Of a DNA stretch of 64,000 bases, positions 25,882 to 34,665 are shown piece by piece. The notes under the pieces were generated by a model. It had not been told where the DNA came from. It saw nothing but the letters and a program-made list of their open reading frames with translations, and did no database searches. The DNA is from Treponema bryantii (lineage in GTDB: Bacteria; Spirochaetota; Spirochaetia; Treponematales; Treponemataceae). The stretch covers positions 1,116,001 to 1,180,000 of the forward strand of contig NZ_AP025286.1 of NCBI RefSeq assembly GCF_036492245.1, given 5' to 3'. Position 1 is the first letter of the stretch. Every line of letters starts with the position of its first letter. Made by a program: the position numbers and the translations under genes.

Positions 25882-28308
25882 ATGAAATACGGATATTTTG
25901 ACGATGACAAAGCAGAGTATGTCATCACACGCCCGGACACTCCTACAAGCTGGAGTAATTATCTTGGCTCTACAGTTTATGGTGCTGTAATTACAAACAA
26001 TGCCGGTGGCTATGGCTTCTATAAATCTGGTGCTCAGGGACGATTTATGCGTCTTCGTTTTAACGCAGTTCCTATGGATCAGCCAGGACGTTATTTCTAT
26101 CTCCGCGATCAGGAAGATGGAGATTTCTGGTCTGCATCATGGCAGCCAGTTGGTAAACCTCTTGATCAGTATAAGAGTGAATGTCGTCATGGTACTGCAT
26201 ATACAACTATTACTTCTGAATACAAGGGAATTAAGAGTGAAACAAAATACTATGTTCCGCTTGGACAGAACTTTGAGTACTGGCGTCTTAAGGTAACAAA
26301 TACTTCTGACAAGGTACGTAAAATCCGCGTATTCTCTTACTGTGAATTTTCTAACCAGTGGAATACAACACAGGATCAGGTAAACCTTCAGTATTCGCTC
26401 TTTATTGTAAAGGGTGAAAAAGTAGGTGATAATCTTCTCCGTTATTCAATTCAGGATAACCTTTACATTCAGCATCCTGAATACGAGGTTGGTGGTGCTT
26501 ATATGAGCGAATGGGTTGCTCTTATTGGTACTCCAATGACTGGTTTTGATACAAGCCGCGAAGCCTTTATCGGAACTTACGGAAGCTATGAGCATCCAAA
26601 AGCTGTTGTAGACGGAGCTTGTACAAACTCTGAAGCATTTGGTGATAACTCTTGTGGTACAGTTCAGGGGGACCTTGAATTGCAGCCAGGTGAAACAAAA
26701 GAAATCATGCTTATGCTTGGTATTGATGATGCTCTTGCTGTAGGTCAGAAGATTGTAAATGAGTTCGGTACTTTCAAACGTGCAGATGAAGAGTTTGAAA
26801 AACTTGTAAACAACTGGCATGCAAAGCTTGGTTCTTTCAAGGCTATTACTCCAGATGAAGATATTAACCATACTGTAAACGTATGGGGACTTTATAACTG
26901 TTTGATTACATTTGCCTGGTCTCGTGCAGCTTCTCTTGTATACAACGGAGAACGCGATGGTCTTGGTTACCGCGACTCTGTACAGGATATTCTTGGCGTT
27001 TCTGCTGCAATTCCAGAAGAAGCAGAGGAACGTCTTGTACGTATGATTTCTGGTCAGTGCCAGAATGGTGGTGCTGTTCCTGTAATTTCTAAGGACTTCA
27101 ATGCCGGGCACGAGAAGACTCCAAAGCCGGAAGAGTTCCGTTCGGATGACTGTGAATGGTTCTTCAATGCTGTTCCTTGCTATGTAGCAGAATCAGGAAA
27201 CTTTGATTTCTATAACAAAGTAGTTCCATACGCTGATGGCGGAGAAGCAACTGTATACGGACACCTTAAGCGTGCCCTTGAATTTAACCTTGAGAGAATG
27301 GGCGCAGACGGACTTCCTTGTGGACTTTTGGCTGACTGGAACGACTGTCTTAAACTCGGCTATCATGGTGAATCTTTGTTCGTTGCTTTCCAGCTGCGTC
27401 TTGGTCTTACAACTTATGCTGATATTTCTGAACGTCTTGGAAAGAAGGACGAAGCTGCATGGGCTTTGAAAGAGCGTGATACACTTGATGCTAATATCCA
27501 GAAGAAGTGCTGGGATGGTAAGTGGTTTATCTGGGCTGTAGGCGAGGATGGAACTGTTTATGGAACTCAGACAATTGAAGAAGGACAGATTTACTTTAAT
27601 ACTCAGGTTTGGGCTGTTATGTCTTCTGCTGCAACTGCAGAACAGGCTCGCATCTGTATGGAATCTGTAAAAGAAAAACTTGCAACTCCTTACGGACTTA
27701 TGCTCTGTGCGCCTCCATTCGTAAAGACTCGCTCAGACATCATGTCTTCTGTAGTATTCCTTCCTGGTATCAAGGAAAATGCAGGTATCTTCAACCATAC
27801 ACAGGGTTGGGGGGTAATTGCTGAAACAATGCTTGGAAACGGTGACCGTGCTTACGAGTACTGCAAAGCATCTATTCCTGCTGCATATAATGACAAGGCA
27901 GAAATCCGCCAGAGCGAACCATATGTAGTAGGACAGACAACTTATTCTACCTTCAGCAAGCGCCCTGGTAACACACGTACTTCATGGCTTTCTGGAGCCG
28001 GTACATGGTCTTACTATGCTATCACTCAATATATGCTCGGAATTAAGCCACAGTATGATGGTCTTTTAATTGATCCATGTATCAAACACGACTGGGACGG
28101 CTTTACAGTAGAGCGCCGCTGGAGAAAGATGAATCTTCATATTGAAGTAAAGAATCCACAGCACGTTTGCAAAGGTATTGAATATATCGAAGTAGACGGA
28201 AAGCGTATCGATGCTGCAGTAATTCCTGTAAGTGAACTCAAAGACGGCAGTAAGATTGTTGCTTACATGGGTAAGGATGCTAAGTCTTCACCTGTTGAGC
28301 GTGTTTAA
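25882..28308 (+). CDS. cbpA: Cellobiose phosphorylase (GH94)
   Basis: The 808-residue GH94 enzyme splits cellobiose with phosphate into glucose 1-phosphate and glucose. There is no signal peptide, so it acts in the cytoplasm on imported sugar. The N-terminal beta-sandwich begins MKYGYFDDDKAEYVITRPDTP and the (alpha/alpha)6 barrel holds the catalytic acid Asp488 in LLADWNDCLKLG, matching Asp490 of the Cellvibrio enzyme. Length is that of cellobiose rather than cellodextrin phosphorylases, which are longer. GGAAGGG precedes the ATG. The free glucose could be phosphorylated by the hexokinase encoded just downstream on the other strand. Confidence 0.92.
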   Translation: MKYGYFDDDKAEYVITRPDTPTSWSNYLGSTVYGAVITNNAGGYGFYKSGAQGRFMRLRFNAVPMDQPGRYFYLRDQEDGDFWSASWQPVGKPLDQYKSECRHGTAYTTITSEYKGIKSETKYYVPLGQNFEYWRLKVTNTSDKVRKIRVFSYCEFSNQWNTTQDQVNLQYSLFIVKGEKVGDNLLRYSIQDNLYIQHPEYEVGGAYMSEWVALIGTPMTGFDTSREAFIGTYGSYEHPKAVVDGACTNSEAFGDNSCGTVQGDLELQPGETKEIMLMLGIDDALAVGQKIVNEFGTFKRADEEFEKLVNNWHAKLGSFKAITPDEDINHTVNVWGLYNCLITFAWSRAASLVYNGERDGLGYRDSVQDILGVSAAIPEEAEERLVRMISGQCQNGGAVPVISKDFNAGHEKTPKPEEFRSDDCEWFFNAVPCYVAESGNFDFYNKVVPYADGGEATVYGHLKRALEFNLERMGADGLPCGLLADWNDCLKLGYHGESLFVAFQLRLGLTTYADISERLGKKDEAAWALKERDTLDANIQKKCWDGKWFIWAVGEDGTVYGTQTIEEGQIYFNTQVWAVMSSAATAEQARICMESVKEKLATPYGLMLCAPPFVKTRSDIMSSVVFLPGIKENAGIFNHTQGWGVIAETMLGNGDRAYEYCKASIPAAYNDKAEIRQSEPYVVGQTTYSTFSKRPGNTRTSWLSGAGTWSYYAITQYMLGIKPQYDGLLIDPCIKHDWDGFTVERRWRKMNLHIEVKNPQHVCKGIEYIEVDGKRIDAAVIPVSELKDGSKIVAYMGKDAKSSPVERV

Positions 28309-28323
28309 GTCTGATCGATATAC

Positions 28324-29523
28324 TTAATCGATGAATGCGGCGGCAAAGCTTCCTTTAGTGATGTCGTCGTCAATTTGAATAATTTCGAAAGGCTGCTGGA
28401 GCAGGTCTTTCAGACGGGCTTCAGCAGTTTGTTTTAGAAGGGGAGTTTTCCAGAAGGTGCTGCCGTTACAGGTAATGCAGATTGGAAGCTCCTCTTTTTC
28501 TTTGTCTGAACAGAACGCTGCAGCGTAAATTGCTTCTGCTGAAAGTTTTGCCGAGCGGGTAATAATTACGTAAAAGAGTTCTTTTAATTTCAGTTCGTCC
28601 GATGAAAGTTCTTTCTCTGTTTTTGCGAAATATTTATCAAAATCTTTTGTATCAAAATACTCTGGTGCTGCATACGAAGGAGAGAAGAATCCTTCTCTAA
28701 CTGCTGTTTTTACCATCTCTGTTGCAATATTTCCGAGATATGCTCCTGAACACATTTTTTCCATAAGGGACTGGTTCGGTTGCGTTGTTCTGCTGCAGAC
28801 TGTTTTGTCAAAATCACTTTGAGGAAGATTAGAAAACATTCCGCATTCTGTTACTATAATCCGCTTGTTTTGAATGTATGCACTGTTCATTCCGGTTCCA
28901 AGAATAAAAGCAAGATGTGCGCCCCAGTTCTTTTCTGATTTTTCAACAAAGCTTGAAAGCAGGAGGGCTGTTGTATCATTCAAAACATTTATTTTTTTGA
29001 TTTTTGTCCAACCTTGAATTTTGAGTTCTGCTAACAGTTCTTTTCCAAGATATGTTCCAACCGCTTCCGGAGCTTTTACTTCTTTTGAGAAACGGATGAT
29101 TTTTCCATCTCCGTCTTCTGTAATTGCCATTGCGTAACTGAAGCAGAAACTGATTTTGTTTGAGCGGTCTTTAAGACGTGAAATATTCTGTGCTATGGCC
29201 TGGTAAAACTGTTTTTTGTTGAGTTCACGGTCAATGGCAGGCATCACCGTTTTCTCGAAATCTGATATTTCAATACCGTCTTTTGTTTTTGTAACAATAC
29301 AGGAACGGAAGTTTGTACCGCCTGCATCAATCACAATGGCACTTTCACCTTCTTTAATTTTACGAACTGCAGCACTGCCTGCTTTTATCATTGCCTGGTC
29401 AGAACCGCCTGTTTTCAAACCTTTTTTCATATCTTCAATAATTTTCTTATGAAGATTATCAGCAATGTTTAAAGTAAAATTGTGACGTTCAAGAAAGTTC
29501 TGTGTCTCGTCTGAAATATCCAT
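28324..29523 (-). CDS. Hexokinase, eukaryotic type (PF00349/PF03727)
   Basis: The 399-residue sugar kinase starts at ATG 29523, chosen because CTGGAG lies 7 bases upstream; a longer in-frame start would overlap nagB. It belongs to the eukaryote-like hexokinases, not the ROK or Glk groups: DAGGTNFR (about 66-73, phosphate binding), LNDTTALLLSS (catalytic Asp), LGTGMNSAYI, TECGMFSN and CNGSTFW near the end. Such enzymes are known in Treponema. It ends the GH20-nagA-nagB operon, so it may phosphorylate GlcNAc, glucose or both. The neighbouring cellobiose phosphorylase also releases glucose. Confidence 0.88.
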   Translation of the reverse strand: MDISDETQNFLERHNFTLNIADNLHKKIIEDMKKGLKTGGSDQAMIKAGSAAVRKIKEGESAIVIDAGGTNFRSCIVTKTKDGIEISDFEKTVMPAIDRELNKKQFYQAIAQNISRLKDRSNKISFCFSYAMAITEDGDGKIIRFSKEVKAPEAVGTYLGKELLAELKIQGWTKIKKINVLNDTTALLLSSFVEKSEKNWGAHLAFILGTGMNSAYIQNKRIIVTECGMFSNLPQSDFDKTVCSRTTQPNQSLMEKMCSGAYLGNIATEMVKTAVREGFFSPSYAAPEYFDTKDFDKYFAKTEKELSSDELKLKELFYVIITRSAKLSAEAIYAAAFCSDKEKEELPICITCNGSTFWKTPLLKQTAEARLKDLLQQPFEIIQIDDDITKGSFAAAFID

Positions 29524-29539
29524 TTTTAACTCCAGAAAT

Positions 29540-30361
29540 TTATTTGTTAGAGAAAATTGATTCAAAGGAATCTGTGATTTTTGATTCAATTCCCTTAAAA
29601 TATTTTACTGTTCCAACACGTAGTTTATCTGTACATTCATCATCAGCAATAATAAGTGCACTTTTATGCATCTGAAGTATTGTAACCGGCCACATCTGTG
29701 AAACTGATTCTTCAACTGCGTGCTGGAGGGCATCTGCTTTTGCCAGCCCTGTCATCATAATAAGAACTTCTTTTGCATCTGTGATTGTTCCAATTCCAAC
29801 TGTAAGGGCTGTTTTTGGGACTTTTGTACAGTCACCGTCAAAGAATCTTGCATTTGCTTTTATTGTATCTTCTGTAAGGGTTTTCATTCTTGTATAAGAG
29901 GTGAGTGAAGAACCCGGTTCATTAAATGCAATGTGTCCGTCATTTCCGCAGCCACCCAGGAACAGATCAATTCCGCCGGCTTCTTTAATCATCTTTTCAT
30001 AATTCTCACATTCTTTCTGAAGGTCTTCCGCTGTTCCGTCAAGAATATGAACATTTTCTTTTTTGATATCGATTTTACTGAAGAAATTCTGCCACATAAA
30101 ATAGTGGTAGCTTTGCGGATGGTTTTCATCAAGTCCTACATATTCGTCCATATTAAAAGTAATGACATTCTGGAATGATATGAGTCCCTTATTGTTTAAT
30201 TCAATAAGCCGTTCATATACTCCAAGAGGTGTACTTCCTGTAGGTAATCCAATAACAAAAGGTTTTTCTGGAGTAGGGGCAGCTGAATGAATTTTACCGG
30301 CTATATAATCTGCCGTCCACTTTGCACATTCCTTGTAGTTATTTTTGATTATAAGTCTCAT
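29540..30361 (-). CDS. nagB: Glucosamine-6-phosphate deaminase
   Basis: The 273-residue enzyme turns glucosamine 6-phosphate into fructose 6-phosphate and ammonia. Motifs are GLPTGSTPLGVY, FNMDEYVGLDENHPQSYHYFM with the catalytic Asp, and GGCGNDGHIAFNEPGSS. The start overlaps the nagA stop by one base (TAATG), so translation is coupled. It feeds the last step of GlcNAc use into glycolysis. Confidence 0.96.
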   Translation of the reverse strand: MRLIIKNNYKECAKWTADYIAGKIHSAAPTPEKPFVIGLPTGSTPLGVYERLIELNNKGLISFQNVITFNMDEYVGLDENHPQSYHYFMWQNFFSKIDIKKENVHILDGTAEDLQKECENYEKMIKEAGGIDLFLGGCGNDGHIAFNEPGSSLTSYTRMKTLTEDTIKANARFFDGDCTKVPKTALTVGIGTITDAKEVLIMMTGLAKADALQHAVEESVSQMWPVTILQMHKSALIIADDECTDKLRVGTVKYFKGIESKITDSFESIFSNK

Positions 30362-31539
30362 TATTGTACCTCCAGTTTATTTTTCACGATTTTGCCTTCA
30401 ATCATAACCAGCTTAATACTGAACAGTTTATCCATAACAAGAATGTCACTGTCATAGGTTGGGGAAAGAATTCCTTTATGAGTGTATTTCATAATTCTTG
30501 CAGGATTTACAGAAGCAAACTTAATTGCATCTGTAAGCGGATATCCAAATTGCACAATGTTTTTGATTGCTTTTTTCATTGTAAGTGAAGAGCCTGCTAT
30601 TACATCATCTGCTTTTCGATGAAAGCACCCGTCCTTAAATACAACTTCTTCACCGTTTGCAAAAAGATGTTCTCCCTTCTGTTCTGTCGGAGTAAGCGCA
30701 TCTGTAACGAGAACTATCTGAGCACGGTTTTTATCGCGGCCAAGAAGCTTAAACAGGTCAGGATGAACATGTACACCGTCGGCAATTATCTCACAGGAAA
30801 CTTCTGGATGTATAAGAATTGCTCCGACTGTTCCAGGGTTTCTGTGATGAAGCTGACTCATTGCATTAAAGAAATGTGTTGAATGCAGAATACCCACCTG
30901 AATGCCCTCTACAATATTTTCATATTGGGCATTTGTATGTCCGGCCTGTAATATAATTCCTTTTTCAATACAGTGGAGAGCAAGTTCACGCATTCCTTTT
31001 AGTTCAGGCGCAACGGTCATATTTACAATATGTCCTTCTGCGGCTTCCCAAAGTTCATCAAAAAGTTTAATGTCCGGGAGTTTTACTGTTTCTGGACGCT
31101 GTACTCCAAGCCGCTCAGGAGAAATAAAAGGACCTTCAAGATGAACTCCCATAATACGGGCTCCTTCTTCGTGTCCCATTGCAGCAACAATTGCCTTGAG
31201 TTTTGTTTTCATTTCTTCTGTTTCAGAAGCGTACATTGTGGGATTAAAGGCGGTTACTCCGTATTGAGCAAGATCCTTTGACATTTGAAGAATGCCCTCT
31301 GTTGTACAGGTATCTGTTCCATTTCCCTTAAAGCCATGAATATGTGTATCTATAAAGCCGGGCATTATGTAATTACCCTTAGCGTCAATAAGTTTCACTT
31401 CAGGGCCGAAGTTCATTTTATTGAAACGTTCTTCACTAAAAGTATCCTTGATTTTAGAATCCTCTATCAGAACTGCAGAACGCTGGGTGTTGCTTGTGAG
31501 TCCTGAAAGAACTATTCCGTTATGAATACAAATTGTCAT
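30361..31539 (-). CDS. nagA: N-acetylglucosamine-6-phosphate deacetylase
   Basis: The 392-residue amidohydrolase removes acetate from GlcNAc 6-phosphate. Metal and substrate motifs are GFIDTHIHG, GVHLEGPFISPERLG, QAGHTNAQY, STHFFNAMSQLHHR and LVTDAL. AGGAGGT precedes the ATG. It lies 11 bases after the GH20 gene and is coupled to nagB. Confidence 0.96.
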   Translation of the reverse strand: MTICIHNGIVLSGLTSNTQRSAVLIEDSKIKDTFSEERFNKMNFGPEVKLIDAKGNYIMPGFIDTHIHGFKGNGTDTCTTEGILQMSKDLAQYGVTAFNPTMYASETEEMKTKLKAIVAAMGHEEGARIMGVHLEGPFISPERLGVQRPETVKLPDIKLFDELWEAAEGHIVNMTVAPELKGMRELALHCIEKGIILQAGHTNAQYENIVEGIQVGILHSTHFFNAMSQLHHRNPGTVGAILIHPEVSCEIIADGVHVHPDLFKLLGRDKNRAQIVLVTDALTPTEQKGEHLFANGEEVVFKDGCFHRKADDVIAGSSLTMKKAIKNIVQFGYPLTDAIKFASVNPARIMKYTHKGILSPTYDSDILVMDKLFSIKLVMIEGKIVKNKLEVQ

Positions 31540-31550
31540 CTTTACACCTC

Positions 31551-33086
31551 CTATTCAAGTTCTCCTTCGTAGTAGCGGTAATCAAGCTGATGTAAAAGTT
31601 TTTTATGATATTCAAGTCTCTGTTTAAAATCTTCAAAATCTTTTTTTTCTTCCGGAAGCCAGAGTGTTTCTGCAGCAGCACAGAATCTTGGGAAAAGCAG
31701 GTATTCTGCGTTTCGTGAGTGTGGAAGTTTTTCAGTCCAGAGTGTACATTCTCCACCTAAAATCAATTTGCGCTGTTCTGGATTTTCAAGTTTTAATTCT
31801 TTTCCTGCAGGAGAGAAGGTGTAGGTTTTTTTTGTAGTAGTTACTCCAAGTCTTCCTGGTTCTTCAAACGAATCTTTATTTTTTAGATTCAGATAGAAAC
31901 GCTGTGTTGGGGACATTATTACTTTATGATTGAGAGAGGCTGCTTTTATACCTCCTTCTGTTCCTCTCCAGCTTTGAACGATAACATTGTCAGGGAGTTT
32001 ATTGTGCTTGTTATTATCAAGTACTTCATCCCAGCCGATAGGAACCTTTCCAAGTTTTGCTACCATTGAGGCTATTTTAGTAGTGCCCCAGGCTTGAAGT
32101 TGAGCAGCAGAATCTAAACCTTCTGTTTTCATTCGAGCCTGACATTTTGGACATATTTCCCAACGTTCATGAGGACATTCATCTCCACCAATATGAATAT
32201 AATCAGAAGGAAATAGTTCTGTAATCTTTTTAAGGGCTACTTCATAAATAGTAAAAATATTATCATTTCCCAGACAGAGAACATCAGGAAAAATACCCCA
32301 TCTGTTTTCTACCTGATAAGGTCCGCCAGTACAACCATATTCCGGATAAGCTGCAAGAAGGGCAGAAGAGTGTCCCGGGAACTCAACTTCAGGAATAATC
32401 TGAATGCAGCGTTCCTGTGCATAACGGATGATTTCTTTTATTTCTTCATCTGTGTACCAGCGGCGGATAAGTTTTTCTTCATCATAAAAACCATCCTCTG
32501 AAGCTGGCATTGTGTAATCCTGTCTTTTTGATCCGATTTCTGTAAGGCGAGGGTAGCCAGGAACTTCAAAACGCCACCCCTGGTCATCTGTAAGATGCCA
32601 GTGGAATATGTTGAGTTTATGCAAAGCGCAGGCATCAAGCATTTTCTTTATAAATGCTGTTGAGTAGAAGGAACGGCTTGTATCAAGTAAAAAGCCTCTC
32701 CAGCTGTGTACAGGCTGATCAGTAATATTCAGCTCGGGAAGTTCGTTATCTGTTCCAGAAAGAAGCTGAGCTGCACTGATACATCCATAGAAGATTCCAT
32801 TCAGGCTTTCTGCCTTTATTCTGATTCCATCATCAGAAAGCGTAAGATTGTAGCCTTCATTTATTTCCTGTTTTTTATCTTGTGGTTGAAGTTCTATAAA
32901 AACAGATATTCCTTTATCTGATGTTTTTATTCCAGCAACTTCGAATGCTGTCACTGCTGTTTTGTATAAATCAGCCTTAGAGTCTGTATTTATACATATA
33001 GAAACTGATTTTGTGCGGATATTTATAATTTTATTCCCGGTTTCAATTGAAAGCGGTTTTGGAATGATTGTTATTCTGTTGTCCAT
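31551..33086 (-). CDS. Cytoplasmic beta-N-acetylhexosaminidase (GH20)
   Basis: The 511-residue GH20 enzyme releases terminal GlcNAc (or GalNAc) from oligosaccharides by substrate-assisted catalysis. The N-terminal GH20b domain (about 1-120) precedes the barrel, with catalytic Asp302-Glu303 in HIGGDECPHERW and the motif HWHLTDDQGW. There is no signal peptide, so it acts on imported chains. A TATAAT box lies 7 bases before the ATG with no clear ribosome-binding site, so the mRNA may be leaderless. First gene of the GH20-nagA-nagB-hexokinase operon, divergent from the ABC transporter. Confidence 0.93.
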   Translation of the reverse strand: MDNRITIIPKPLSIETGNKIINIRTKSVSICINTDSKADLYKTAVTAFEVAGIKTSDKGISVFIELQPQDKKQEINEGYNLTLSDDGIRIKAESLNGIFYGCISAAQLLSGTDNELPELNITDQPVHSWRGFLLDTSRSFYSTAFIKKMLDACALHKLNIFHWHLTDDQGWRFEVPGYPRLTEIGSKRQDYTMPASEDGFYDEEKLIRRWYTDEEIKEIIRYAQERCIQIIPEVEFPGHSSALLAAYPEYGCTGGPYQVENRWGIFPDVLCLGNDNIFTIYEVALKKITELFPSDYIHIGGDECPHERWEICPKCQARMKTEGLDSAAQLQAWGTTKIASMVAKLGKVPIGWDEVLDNNKHNKLPDNVIVQSWRGTEGGIKAASLNHKVIMSPTQRFYLNLKNKDSFEEPGRLGVTTTKKTYTFSPAGKELKLENPEQRKLILGGECTLWTEKLPHSRNAEYLLFPRFCAAAETLWLPEEKKDFEDFKQRLEYHKKLLHQLDYRYYEGELE

Positions 33087-33093
33087 AGCTCGA

Positions 33094-33099
33094 ATTATA
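33094..33099 (-). promoter_or_regulatory. -10 box of the GH20-nag operon
   Basis: TATAAT on the minus strand ends 7 bases before the GH20 ATG. The -35 region is weak, which would suit an activated or derepressed promoter. Confidence 0.5.
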
Positions 33100-33195
33100 A
33101 ATCAACTTTTTATGTAAGTACAGAGAAAAAACAAACAAAACGCTAAAAAATGGTGGAAATTCCCTAAAATTCAATAAAATTAACAAAAAATTTGA

Positions 33196-33248
33196 TTGAC
33201 AATACTGAATAACCGGGTTTAGGATGTAGGTAAGTACAAAGGTTGTAC
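33196..33248 (+). promoter_or_regulatory. Promoter and candidate operator of the GlcNAc ABC transporter
   Basis: TTGACA (33196-33201) and TAGGAT (33220-33225) are 18 bases apart. Just downstream, GTACAA-AGG-TTGTAC (33234-33248) is a perfect inverted repeat near the transcription start. It is a candidate site for the ROK regulator encoded at the end of this operon. Confidence 0.55.
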
Positions 33249-33277
33249 AATAACCTATGACCAATTGGAGGAACCCT

Positions 33278-34597
33278 ATGAAAAAAATGGTAACAGCCGT
33301 AATGGTAGCGGCAGCAGTGCTTGGCTCTGTTTATGCGCTGGGCGACAAAAAAACTAAGCAGACAGTTATTACTGTTTTGGATTATCAGGATGCAACAGCT
33401 CCAAACTCATTTGAGGATAACAAGCTGATTTGGGAAGCATTCGAAGCTGCACATCCGGATATTAAGATTGAACGTGAGGTACTTTTCAACGAACCTTTCC
33501 ATCAGAAAACTGCAGCCTATGCAGCTTCAGGAAAAATGCCAGATGTATTCTATATGTGGCCAGCTGGACGTTCATCTGCTATTCATGAAAAGAAACTTGC
33601 AAAGGACCTTACTCCATTTATGAAGAAGGATGGAATTTATAATGATTACAGCAAAGCTTGTGTTGATCCTGCAGCTCAGGCATCTGGTTATGTTGCAGAA
33701 ATTCCATTTGGACTTACAGTAAGCCACATGCTTTATGTAAATAAGGCAGTTCTTGAAGATTGTGGCCTTTCTATTCCAAAGACATATGATGAACTTAAGG
33801 CTCAGGTTCCTGTTCTTAAGGCAAAGGGATATGAAACAATTCTTATGGCTAACATGGATGACTGGGTAATGCAGTCTTGTCTCTTCTCTGCCGTTGCAGG
33901 ACGTTTCGGTGGTGCAGACTGGGCAGATAAGATTAAAGCAGGAAAGGCTAAGTTCACAGACAAATCATTCCTTGATGCAGTAAAATTCATTAAGACACTT
34001 TATGATGATGGCGTTCTTTCACAGAAGACTCTTGCAACATCTTATGGTGATGTAGTTGGTCAGTTTGCTTCTAAGAAGGGTGCTTATCTTATTGATGGTG
34101 ACTGGCGTGTAGGTGCATTCCTTACAGATACTTCTACTGGAAAGGCTCTCATTCCTCCTGCTGATCAGAAAAAGAACATTGAACTCATCAACTTCCCTGA
34201 AATTCCTGGTGAAAAGATTCACGGTTCTAACTCTTCAACTCTTGGTGTTGGATATGGTATGAGCTCAAAGCTTAAGAAAGGTTCTAAAGAAGAAAAGGCT
34301 GCATGGGAACTCATTAAGTGGCTTTCAGGACCTTATGTTCAGCAGAGAAGACTTGATACTGGAGCTTCATTCCCTTCTTTGAACAGTGGAATTAAATATG
34401 ACAATATTGAACCTCTTTCTCAGAAGAGAGCTCAGTTCTATACTGCACAAACAATTTCTACTCCTGTATTCGACAGCGTATTTGAAGGTGATGTTCCTTC
34501 TGTACTCAATGCTGATCTTCAGGCATTAGGACTTGGAAAGAAAACTCCTGAGCAGGTTTGTAAAGATGTACAGGCTGCCTGGGATGCAAGCAAATAA
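33278..34597 (+). CDS. Sugar ABC transporter substrate-binding protein (family 1), likely GlcNAc oligosaccharides
   Basis: The 439-residue protein starts at ATG 33278 with TTGGAGG upstream. The signal peptide (residues 1-20, SVYA) has no lipobox cysteine, unlike the binding protein at 22398. The mature part fits solute-binding family 1 (TVLDYQDATAPNSFEDNKLIWEAFEAAHPDI; MPDVFYMWPAG). It is divergent from a GH20-nagA-nagB operon and followed by permeases and a ROK regulator, so chitobiose or other GlcNAc-containing sugars are the inferred ligand. No ATPase gene is nearby. Confidence 0.87.
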   Translation: MKKMVTAVMVAAAVLGSVYALGDKKTKQTVITVLDYQDATAPNSFEDNKLIWEAFEAAHPDIKIEREVLFNEPFHQKTAAYAASGKMPDVFYMWPAGRSSAIHEKKLAKDLTPFMKKDGIYNDYSKACVDPAAQASGYVAEIPFGLTVSHMLYVNKAVLEDCGLSIPKTYDELKAQVPVLKAKGYETILMANMDDWVMQSCLFSAVAGRFGGADWADKIKAGKAKFTDKSFLDAVKFIKTLYDDGVLSQKTLATSYGDVVGQFASKKGAYLIDGDWRVGAFLTDTSTGKALIPPADQKKNIELINFPEIPGEKIHGSNSSTLGVGYGMSSKLKKGSKEEKAAWELIKWLSGPYVQQRRLDTGASFPSLNSGIKYDNIEPLSQKRAQFYTAQTISTPVFDSVFEGDVPSVLNADLQALGLGKKTPEQVCKDVQAAWDASK

Positions 34598-34613
34598 TAA
34601 AAACTAACTTTCA

Positions 34614-34650
34614 GGCTTCCGGTAATTCCTTTCCACCGGAAGCCTTTTTT
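34614..34650 (+). terminator. Intra-operon terminator after the GlcNAc binding-protein gene
   Basis: GGCTTCCGGT and ACCGGAAGCC form a perfect 10-base stem followed by six T residues. It sits 16 bases before the permease gene and probably lowers permease expression relative to the binding protein. Confidence 0.85.
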
Positions 34651-34665
34651 ATAAGGGCGAAAAAT

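Noticed and set aside
26446-27111. 221-codon minus-strand frame opposite the GH94 gene
   Set aside because: Shadow of a well-supported enzyme; composition is not protein-like.
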